Translations under genes and position numbers: made by a program
Assembly (NCBI GenBank): GCA_934364765.1
Contig: CAKRMO010000086.1
Location: 1-5,786 of the forward strand
Direction of reading: 5' to 3'
DNA length: 5,786 nucleotides
Source: an uncultured Bacteroidaceae bacterium
Lineage (GTDB): Bacteria > Bacteroidota > Bacteroidia > Bacteroidales > Bacteroidaceae
In this document: positions 1-4,814 of the stretch, piece by piece
Layout: every line of letters begins with the position of its first letter
Position numbering within the stretch: the stretch's first letter is position 1
Notes under the pieces: generated by a model
What the model saw: the letters and a program-made list of their open reading frames with translations, nothing else
Database searches by the model: none
What the model was told of the DNA's origin: nothing

Positions 1-579
1 CACCGGCAGCGGCTCTCCCACGTGGTCGGCGGGGTCGTAGAGCATCCCGGTGCACACGCAGTATTTCCTGCCTGTGCGGGCAAGGATGTCGCAGTTGATG
101 CAGCAGGGGTGTTCGGGCGTGCCGCAGCCCTTCCAATACTCGTCGTCCTGCGTGAGGTCGCACAGCGGCACGGGCACATAGCCGAGCTTTGTGTTTATCT
201 TCATCACCGCGCCCTGGCTGGTAAGCCCGAAGAGCTTTGCGTGGGGCCAGCGCAGGCGGCTGAGCGTGAACGCCGTCTCCTTGATGCGTGTGGCAAGGTG
301 GTGCTGCCTGAACTTTGGCACCACTATAAGTCCCGAGTTTGCCACATAGTGCTTGTCCTCCCAGCTCTCTATGTAGCAGAAGCCGGCGAACTCGTCTCCG
401 CAGAGTGCTATTATGGCCTTGCGCTCGCGCATCTTCTGCGCCACGTATTCATGTGTCCTTGAGGCGATGCCCGAGCCGCGCACTTTCGCGGCGTCGGCTA
501 TCGTTTTCAGAATTGTATCGACATACTTTTCGTGAGACGCGTCGGCAACCAACACGTCTATCCCGTCGTTGTAAATCAT
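1..579 (-). CDS. GNAT-family N-acyltransferase, partial (C-terminus beyond left edge); candidate N-acylglutamate synthase
   Basis: The minus strand is open from an ATG at 579-577 to the window edge, giving 193 codons with no stop. The start is fixed by an in-frame TAA four codons upstream and a purine-rich AACAGGAA just before the ATG. The central part looks like a GNAT acyl-CoA transferase: a beta strand and motif A at about residues 82-104 (GLIVVPKFRQHHLATRIK). The usual R/Q-x-x-G-x-G/A acyl-CoA loop reads R-Q-H-H-L-A, with His94 in place of the glycine. Residues 116-136 (LFGLTSQGAVMKINTKLGY) resemble GNAT motif B. The C-terminal part has six cysteines at 152, 159, 160, 163, 174 and 176, which could bind a metal. 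It lies 44 nt downstream of argR on the same strand. Acyltransferase genes near arg genes are known to me in Bacteroidales, so acylation of glutamate at the first arginine step is a reasonable inference. The GNAT call is fairly firm; the substrate is not shown by the sequence. Confidence 0.8.
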   Translation of the reverse strand, partial: MIYNDGIDVLVADASHEKYVDTILKTIADAAKVRGSGIASRTHEYVAQKMRERKAIIALCGDEFAGFCYIESWEDKHYVANSGLIVVPKFRQHHLATRIKETAFTLSRLRWPHAKLFGLTSQGAVMKINTKLGYVPVPLCDLTQDDEYWKGCGTPEHPCCINCDILARTGRKYCVCTGMLYDPADHVGEPLPV

Positions 580-623
580 TTCCTGTTTTTAGATGTAAGC
601 CCCGGAAGCGCGTTCCGGCCGCC
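580..623 (-). other. argR-acyltransferase intercistronic spacer with small inverted repeat
   Basis: The 44-nt spacer holds a 6-bp inverted repeat, CCGGAA at 602-607 and TTCCGG at 613-618, with a 5-nt loop. No run of T follows on the minus strand, so it does not look like an intrinsic terminator. It may simply be a short stem in the bicistronic transcript. Confidence 0.3.
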
Positions 624-1109
624 TTATAGATTGCGCTCTATTTGCGGAAGTATCTCCTTGAGGTCGTCCAGCATTTCCTGGTGGGTGCAGTTTTTCTTGC
701 CCACAACCATCACTGTGTCGTCTCCGGCCAGGGTTCCGGCGATGTGCGCAAAATGCTTGTTGTCGATGTTCCCGGCCAGAGCCGCCGAAAACCCGGGGAT
801 TGTGTGCAGCACCATAATCTCCCCGCCGAGGTCGCAGTTGAGCAGGCATTCCTCAAGGGGGACGTTGCTGTTTGCGCTTTTCTTGGCGGCGTGGGTGTAG
901 TTGGGGTTGTTGGGCAGTATGTAGCGCACGTGCCCGAACTGTGTTGTGATGCGTATTGCACGCAAATGGTGGAGATCGCGTGAGAGCGTGGCCTGTGTGG
1001 AGCCGTGTCCCACGTTGATGAGTTCTTGCAGCAGTTGTTCCTGGCTGCAGATGCTTTTCTCGTTCAGGATTTTCCTGATGTATCCCAAACGAATCTCCTT
1101 TTCTTTCAT
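624..1109 (-). CDS. argR: Arginine repressor ArgR
   Basis: This is a 161-residue protein read from the ATG at 1109-1107, matching the usual length of about 150-160 for ArgR. ArgR is a hexameric, arginine-sensing DNA-binding regulator of arginine biosynthesis and catabolism genes. The N-terminal winged helix-turn-helix contains the family signature STQATLSRDL at residues 37-46. The C-terminal oligomerisation and arginine-binding domain contains GTLAGDDT at 125-132, whose paired aspartates (130, 131) correspond to the arginine-contacting pair of the family. Upstream in-frame ATGs at 1130 and 1178 exist, but the promoter -7 box at 1142-1135 puts the transcript start near 1128-1131. That rules out the ATG at 1178 and makes 1109 the best start, with about 20 nt of leader; a leaderless start at 1130 is the alternative. 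The gene probably leads an operon with the downstream acyltransferase and is probably autoregulated through the TGCATAAAA-type sites upstream. Confidence 0.96.
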   Translation of the reverse strand: MKEKEIRLGYIRKILNEKSICSQEQLLQELINVGHGSTQATLSRDLHHLRAIRITTQFGHVRYILPNNPNYTHAAKKSANSNVPLEECLLNCDLGGEIMVLHTIPGFSAALAGNIDNKHFAHIAGTLAGDDTVMVVGKKNCTHQEMLDDLKEILPQIERNL

Positions 1110-1134
1110 TCTGTCTATATGTCGTTTCATGCTG

Positions 1135-1166
1135 CAAATGTACTGCGTTTTTTTCAAACTGTGCAA
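1135..1166 (-). promoter_or_regulatory. Putative argR promoter, Bacteroidota type (TTG / TAnnTTTG)
   Basis: On the minus strand, TACATTTG (1142-1135) matches the Bacteroidota primary-sigma -7 element TAnnTTTG exactly. A TTG at 1166-1164, 21 nt upstream of it, fits the -33 element. Transcription would begin near 1128-1131, about 20 nt before the chosen argR start. The -33 part lies inside the TGCA...TGCA palindrome at 1162-1177, so a repressor bound there would block the polymerase. Confidence 0.65.
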
Positions 1167-1209
1167 TATTTTATGCACGAAAGTTCTGCATAAAACCCGA
1201 TTTTATGCA
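1162..1209. promoter_or_regulatory. Candidate ArgR operator cluster (three TGCATAAAA-type half-sites)
   Basis: Three copies of one 9-10 bp word lie here: ATTTTATGCA at 1168-1177, its reverse complement TGCATAAAA at 1187-1195, and ATTTTATGCA again at 1200-1209. The second and third copies form a perfect 9-bp inverted repeat with a 5-nt spacer. The two direct copies start 32 bp apart, about three helical turns. The first copy also ends a TGCA-N8-TGCA near-palindrome at 1162-1177. ArgR half-sites in other bacteria have the form TGMATAWWW, so the word fits an ARG box. The position over the -33 region of argR suggests autorepression. Spacing does not exactly match the E. coli 18-bp box pair, so the assignment is an inference. 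Confidence 0.55.
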
Positions 1210-1214
1210 ATGTA

Positions 1215-1613
1215 TATTAATTTTTTTGTTGGGGAGTGCAAAGAGGCTTTTAAGGCGTATTTGCAGGAGTAACGGTTTGAACAATAAGAAAAAATATATT
1301 GAAGTCTGATTGCGGACATAATGAAAATCCCCTTTTTGCATCAGTGAATAATATGCGCATAATTGGAGAATTGCTTGCAATATTCACAAATAATTTTTTT
1401 TGCGCCAAGACAAAGGGTGTCACGAAAATGCAAAGTGCGGAAAGCGTTTTGGAGGCAAATTTGCGGAGTTGGAGCGGAAAAGCACGGGACGGGGCTGCGT
1501 GCCGCCGCATTTGGCGGGAAATATGCAAGCGTCTGAAACACAAAGGTTTGTCTTGTTTGTGGATAGGTTGTGTAAGATTTTGTTTTTCAAGGGTTTGCAA
1601 GCGGCGAAAAAAG
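1215..1613. other. Divergent intergenic region without a recognisable gene
   Basis: No open frame here encodes a recognisable protein, and none has a TAnnTTTG promoter. The plus-strand frame at 1299-1619 (106 codons) has irregular composition (many Arg, Cys, Lys) and no family signature, so I do not call it. The left part to about 1400 is AT-rich with poly-T and poly-A tracts. The part from about 1400 to 1600 is richer in GC. Small symmetric words occur, such as GCAAATTTGC at 1455-1464 and a 5-bp GC stem, CCGCC 1502-1506 with GGCGG 1513-1517. No terminator is expected because the flanking genes diverge. Confidence 0.6.
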
Positions 1614-1697
1614 GTCTGATGTGGTTTGAATTATGTCAGACATAATTTTTCCTGCATAGGACATAGTTTTTCCTACGTCTGATGTGGTTTTTTGCGC
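1614..1697. repeat. Degenerate 21-bp tandem repeat, four units
   Basis: Four consecutive 21-bp units start at 1614, 1635, 1656 and 1677. Units 1 and 4 share the exact 14-mer GTCTGATGTGGTTT, 63 bp apart. Units 2 and 3 share GACATA, then A or G, then TTTTTCCT, in register 21 bp apart. A rough consensus is GTCTGAYRTRGTTTTTCC followed by a variable end. Because 21 is a multiple of three, the minus strand reads as a 7-residue repeat (TTSDVGK, TMSYAGK, IMSDIIQ, TTSDLFS). No known gene family is evident. It lies between the argR region and the promoter of the envelope operon, and its function is unknown. Confidence 0.75.
1629..1647. repeat. 19-bp perfect palindrome within the tandem repeat
   Basis: The sequence AATTATGTCAGACATAATT has two 9-bp arms around a central A. 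It spans the junction of repeat units 1 and 2. It has the shape of a dimeric-regulator operator but is about 215 bp upstream of the nearest recognised promoter, so it may be a by-product of the repeat. Confidence 0.6.
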
Positions 1698-1830
1698 CTT
1701 GGGCCTTGTGCGGATTTCCTGCGTTTGTGCGCCGCGTGGTGTTATGGGCAAATGCCGGAACGTGCGGCGCGGCGTGTGCCGTGCGGGTGTGCGGCCATGT
1801 TTTTTGCCTTGATTTAATATAAAACAACCT
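1698..1830. other. GC-rich intergenic segment with potential secondary structure, then AT-rich stretch
   Basis: The stretch to about 1797 is markedly richer in G and C than the flanks. GCGCCGC at 1729-1735 is complementary to GCGGCGC at 1764-1770. Inside that loop GTT 1741-1743 pairs with AAC 1759-1761, and GGCA 1747-1750 pairs with TGCC 1753-1756. A T-run at 1800-1805 follows, but not directly after a strong stem. I see no gene or recognised RNA family here. Confidence 0.4.
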
Positions 1831-1836
1831 TTCAAA

Positions 1837-1868
1837 TTTTCGGGAAAGGAATAATATAGCTACTTTTG
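1837..1868 (+). promoter_or_regulatory. Putative promoter of the lipoprotein-porG-like-uppS-bamA operon
   Basis: TACTTTTG at 1861-1868 matches the Bacteroidota -7 element TAnnTTTG exactly. A TTTT at 1837-1840, 20 nt upstream, is an imperfect match to the -33 TTTG element. Transcription would start near 1873-1876, leaving an AT-rich leader of about 32-35 nt before the ATG at 1908. No second TAnnTTTG element was seen in the short gaps downstream, which fits one transcript for the four genes. Confidence 0.65.
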
Positions 1869-1907
1869 CCACGTAAATAGATTATATTGCAAATATTAGG
1901 ACTATAT

Positions 1908-3260
1908 ATGAGGAGAAAACTTGCGTTTGTTGCTTTGTCTGTCTTGCTGGCAGGCTTTATGGCAAGTTGCGGCGACGATGACAGCAAAAGCGGCGGGCTT
2001 AGTTCTGACTGCGCCATAAATGCAATCGTTATGGGGCAGCTGTCGCGTGTGTACCACACATGGCTTGAAAACGGCAAGGACACAAGCTACACTATCACTG
2101 TGCCGGGCAGCGTGTTCCCGCTGCACATCGACCAGATAAACAGGCGCATCTTCAACAGCGACTCCCTGCCGGTGGGCACTGCGGTGAACAAGGTGTATTT
2201 CACCACGTTCAGTGCCGACGGCATTGTGGCATACCGTCTTGAAAGCGGCAAAGACACAATGTATTCCGTAAAGGACACCCTTGACTTCACCACTCCGAGG
2301 GTGTTCACGGTTTACGCCTCCGACGGTTCGGGCAGCCGGTCATACACCTTGGAAATCAACGTGCACAACGCCGACCCCGACGCATATTCGTGGGTTGCGG
2401 CTTCTCCGGCAGACAATGCCGTGGCGGAAATGCGCGGTATGCGCATGATTGCCAATGGCGGCAAGCTGCACCTTTGGGGCACGGAGGACGGAAGACCCGT
2501 GGCGATGACGCGCAGTGCGGATGGCGGCGTGGCACTCTGGGACAAGAAAGCCGTTTCGGGTGCGGACGGTCTGCGGCCAAAGAGCGTCAACCTGTTTGGC
2601 GGCAGGTTTGTGGCTATTGCAAACTCCGGGCTTGTGGAGTCGGCTGACGGCGCAAATTGGACGGCGGTTTCCACGTCGCTCGTCCCCGACGGCATATTGG
2701 CGGTTGGCGACAAACTGTATGTTACCGTGGCGGGGAATATATACAGCTCCGCAGACTTCGCTTCGTGGAAAAAGGAAGGCAAGGACGACGGCGCTGCCCC
2801 GCTCCCGGCGGAGGAAGTGCATTCGGCGGTGCTCCCGGCACTCAACAACCCGCAGATAGAAAACATAATAAGCGTGGGGTATTCGGACGGAAAAGCCGAA
2901 ACTTGGAAAAAGGAGACAAACAAGGTGTATCCCGAGGACAACGCGTGGAGCTATTACCCCATTACGGAGGAGACACCGCGCACGCTGCCGCGCCTGAAAG
3001 GCTTCAGCATGATGAAATATGACGGCAAGCTGTATTCCGCCGGTATAAACGGCGACACCGTGAACGTGTATTCCAGCACGGACGGGGCGCGTTCGTGGCA
3101 GCTTGTGAAAGTGCCCACGGTTGTGCCTGGCGGAATGGGCAAGCCTGACGAAATAAGCATGGCCGCCGACGGCGACAACAATATATGGCTGGTCTGCAGC
3201 GGCACCGGCGTGCTCTGGAAAGGCTACCTCAACCGTCTCAAGGCGGCAAAAAGCGAATAG
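1908..3260 (+). CDS. Surface-type lipoprotein with beta-propeller-like Asp-box repeats, DUF6242-like
   Basis: This is a 450-residue protein. The ATG at 1908 is preferred over an in-frame TTG at 1887 because it directly starts a type II signal peptide (MRRKLAFVALSVLLAGFMAS, then Cys21) and has AGGA 6 nt upstream. The residues after the cysteine, GDDDS, are acidic, as in the Bacteroidota lipoprotein export signal, so surface exposure is likely. Residues about 35-155 look like an Ig-like beta domain (for example VFTVYASDGSGSRSYTLEINV at its end). From about 160 on, Asp-box-like motifs recur near 202-211, 244-252, 280-289, 325-333, 389-398 and 419-427 (forms of S-x-D-G-x-x-W), as in BNR-type beta-propellers. 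Length and architecture fit the DUF6242 family often found beside DUF6089 and uppS in Bacteroidales; that name is from memory of the family, not a search. The biochemical role is unknown. It is the first gene of the operon, 6 nt before the next start. Confidence 0.88.
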   Translation: MRRKLAFVALSVLLAGFMASCGDDDSKSGGLSSDCAINAIVMGQLSRVYHTWLENGKDTSYTITVPGSVFPLHIDQINRRIFNSDSLPVGTAVNKVYFTTFSADGIVAYRLESGKDTMYSVKDTLDFTTPRVFTVYASDGSGSRSYTLEINVHNADPDAYSWVAASPADNAVAEMRGMRMIANGGKLHLWGTEDGRPVAMTRSADGGVALWDKKAVSGADGLRPKSVNLFGGRFVAIANSGLVESADGANWTAVSTSLVPDGILAVGDKLYVTVAGNIYSSADFASWKKEGKDDGAAPLPAEEVHSAVLPALNNPQIENIISVGYSDGKAETWKKETNKVYPEDNAWSYYPITEETPRTLPRLKGFSMMKYDGKLYSAGINGDTVNVYSSTDGARSWQLVKVPTVVPGGMGKPDEISMAADGDNNIWLVCSGTGVLWKGYLNRLKAAKSE

Positions 3261-3266
3261 GCGGTG

Positions 3267-3965
3267 ATGAAAAAGGCGGTTGTTCTGCTCGTGGTTGCAC
3301 TTGTGGGCTTTGGCGGCTCATGGGCGCAGGACGATGTTGACTACCGCTACGAGATTGGGGCGGCGCTTGGCGGCAGCTTCTATCGCGGGCAGCTCAACCA
3401 CAAGTTTTTCGGGCAGACGGGCGTTGCCGGAGGGGCTGTGGCGCGCTGGAACATCAACCCCTATATGGCGGTGAAGGCCATGCTCGGCTATGCTTCGGCA
3501 AAAGGGTCAACCGGGAACGTAGGCGACTTCTTCCCCGCCGACCCTGCCGACCCGGCAGTGTCGCAGGAAAAGCGCAGCTATAAGTTCAACGACGGCATTG
3601 TGGACTTCAGCGCGACATACGAGTACAACTTCTGGCCTTTCGGGCTTCACCACGGATATCAGGGCAGGCAGCGAATAACGCCTTTCCTGCAACTGGGGCT
3701 CGGGGCGTGCTACGGGACGGCCGGTAAGGCATTCGCGTTCCAGATACCCATAGGCGTGGGGGTGAAGTACAAGCTGAAGCCGCGCGTGAACCTGGGATTC
3801 GACTGGCTGTACCACTTCTCGCTTAGCGACAGGCTCGACGGATTTGAAAACCCTTACGGCATAAAGTCATCGGGGTTCGCAAACAAGGACAGCTACTGCA
3901 CGGCGGTGTTTTACATAAGCTATGACTTTTCGCCGAAATGCCCGCAGTGCAACAAGAACGACTGA
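3267..3965 (+). CDS. DUF6089 family outer-membrane beta-barrel protein, PorG-like
   Basis: This is a 232-residue protein starting at the ATG at 3267; the in-frame GTG just before it (3264) is less likely. Residues 1-20 form a type I signal peptide ending SWA, with cleavage before Gln21. The mature part is rich in Gly and aromatic residues and alternates in a way typical of outer-membrane strands (YEIGAALGGSFYRGQL at about 28-43; FLQLGLGACYG at 140-150; VNLGFDWLYHFSLSD at 174-188; AVFYISYDFS at 213-222). The C-terminus carries CPQC at 225-228. DUF6089 includes PorG, an outer-membrane component of the type IX secretion system in Porphyromonas gingivalis, whose gene also sits before uppS and bamA. 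Type IX function here is an inference, since no other component is in the window. The ATG lies 6 nt after the lipoprotein stop, so the two are probably translationally coupled. Confidence 0.85.
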   Translation: MKKAVVLLVVALVGFGGSWAQDDVDYRYEIGAALGGSFYRGQLNHKFFGQTGVAGGAVARWNINPYMAVKAMLGYASAKGSTGNVGDFFPADPADPAVSQEKRSYKFNDGIVDFSATYEYNFWPFGLHHGYQGRQRITPFLQLGLGACYGTAGKAFAFQIPIGVGVKYKLKPRVNLGFDWLYHFSLSDRLDGFENPYGIKSSGFANKDSYCTAVFYISYDFSPKCPQCNKND

Positions 3966-4001
3966 CAAGAACTATACGACTATACAATATATAATATAAA
4001 T
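3966..4001 (+). promoter_or_regulatory. AT-rich leader ahead of uppS
   Basis: The 36-nt gap is almost entirely A and T near the start codon (TATACAATATATAATATAAA) and has no Shine-Dalgarno sequence. Unstructured A-rich leaders commonly replace Shine-Dalgarno sequences in Bacteroidota, so this probably serves as the ribosome entry region. No TAnnTTTG element is present, which argues against a separate promoter. Confidence 0.4.
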
Positions 4002-4763
4002 ATGAGCGCCCCGCAGATAGATATGCAACGCATCCCGCGCCACATAGCCATAATCATGGACGGCAACGGCCGCTGGGCCGAGAAGCGCGGATTGCCGCGC
4101 ACCGCCGGACACAAGGAGGGGGTGGAAACCGTGAAGCGCATAACCGAAGAGGCAGTGCGCCTTGGGGTGGAGTATCTCACGCTCTACACATTCTCGACCG
4201 AGAACTGGAAACGCCCCAGCGATGAGGTGGCGGCACTGATGTCGCTTGTACTCACTTCGCTGCAGGAGGAGCTGTTCATGCGCAACAACGTGCGCTTCCG
4301 CGTAATCGGGGACACGGGAAAGCTGCCGCCCGAAGTGCAGAGGAAGCTGCGGCAGTGCGAGAGCGACACAAAGGGGAACACGAGCATGACCCTTGTCGTG
4401 GCGTTGAGCTACTCCTCGCGCTGGGAGATTGCGGCGGCGGCAAGAAGCATCGCCGCCGGTGTGGTGCAGGGAGCGGTTGGGATTTCGCAGATTGACGAGA
4501 AACTTTTCTCGAAGCACCTTGCAACGGCGTTCATGCCCGACCCCGAACTGCTTATACGCACTGGCGGGGAACTGCGGCTCAGCAACTATCTGCTCTGGCA
4601 GTGCGCATATTCCGAACTGTATTTCTGCGACACCTACTGGCCCGACTTCAAGGAGGCGGACTTGCAGCTCGCCATAGCCGACTACCAGCACCGCCAGAGG
4701 CGGTTCGGCAAAACCGGGGAGCAGATGCGGCAGGAGAACAACACAAAAGAAACTGAAGAATAA
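4002..4763 (+). CDS. uppS: Di-trans,poly-cis-undecaprenyl diphosphate synthase (UppS)
   Basis: This 253-residue cis-prenyltransferase condenses eight isopentenyl diphosphates onto farnesyl diphosphate to make the C55 lipid carrier for peptidoglycan and surface polysaccharides. It acts at the cytoplasmic face of the inner membrane. Family motifs are intact: [13 protein letters not shown] at 14-26 with the catalytic Asp20, Asn22 and Arg24; GHKEG at 36-40; FSTENWKRP at 64-72; LSYSSRWEI at 135-143; and [19 protein letters not shown] at 185-203 with Arg186, Arg192 and then Glu205 for diphosphate and magnesium binding. These correspond to E. coli Asp26, Arg194, Arg200 and Glu213. The ATG at 4002 is chosen; Met8 at 4023 would also keep all motifs. 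The tail after about residue 235 is hydrophilic and charged. The gene sits between the PorG-like gene and bamA, as commonly in Bacteroidales. Confidence 0.98.
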   Translation: MSAPQIDMQRIPRHIAIIMDGNGRWAEKRGLPRTAGHKEGVETVKRITEEAVRLGVEYLTLYTFSTENWKRPSDEVAALMSLVLTSLQEELFMRNNVRFRVIGDTGKLPPEVQRKLRQCESDTKGNTSMTLVVALSYSSRWEIAAAARSIAAGVVQGAVGISQIDEKLFSKHLATAFMPDPELLIRTGGELRLSNYLLWQCAYSELYFCDTYWPDFKEADLQLAIADYQHRQRRFGKTGEQMRQENNTKETEE

Positions 4764-4814
4764 AAAAGGCGGGCGGACAGTGCATGGACTTGCACGCCCC
4801 GCAACATAACGAAG
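4764..4814 (+). other. uppS-bamA spacer with short inverted repeat
   Basis: The 51-nt gap contains GTGCA at 4780-4784 and TGCAC at 4791-4795 with a 6-nt loop. Flanking GGGC at 4771-4774 could pair with GCCC at 4796-4799. There is no T-run after it, so it is not an intrinsic terminator; a stem in the polycistronic message, perhaps tuning uppS versus bamA levels, is possible. The bamA start has only a GAAG directly before the ATG. Confidence 0.35.

Noticed and set aside
22..462. 146-codon open frame on the plus strand
   Set aside because: It is antisense to the GNAT acyltransferase, whose motifs and start context are better supported.
602..618. CCGGAA/TTCCGG inverted repeat as a terminator after argR
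   Set aside because: The stem is only 6 bp and no T-run follows on the transcribed strand; the next gene starts 23 nt beyond it.
1110..1178. Longer N-terminus of ArgR (ATGs at 1178 and 1130)
   Set aside because: The -7 promoter element at 1142-1135 lies inside the longest version, and the family length fits the start at 1109; the start at 1130 remains a minor alternative.
1299..1619. 106-codon plus-strand frame in the intergenic region
   Set aside because: No recognisable motif, Arg/Cys/Lys-rich irregular composition and no TAnnTTTG promoter upstream; overlapping frames of similar length exist on both strands.
1587..1835. 82-codon minus-strand frame containing the 7-residue repeat
   Set aside because: The repeat is real at the DNA level, but the rest of the frame is Arg/Pro/His/Thr-rich as expected from non-coding GC-rich DNA, and there is no promoter or ribosome-binding site that I can see. 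Kept as a repeat and a finding, not as a gene.
1887..1907. Upstream TTG start for the lipoprotein gene
   Set aside because: It would add seven residues before a complete type II signal peptide that starts at the ATG at 1908, which has its own AGGA.
2312..2941. 209-codon open frame on the minus strand
   Set aside because: It is antisense to the lipoprotein gene, shows Ser/Pro/Ala-rich low-information sequence and has no promoter or family signature.
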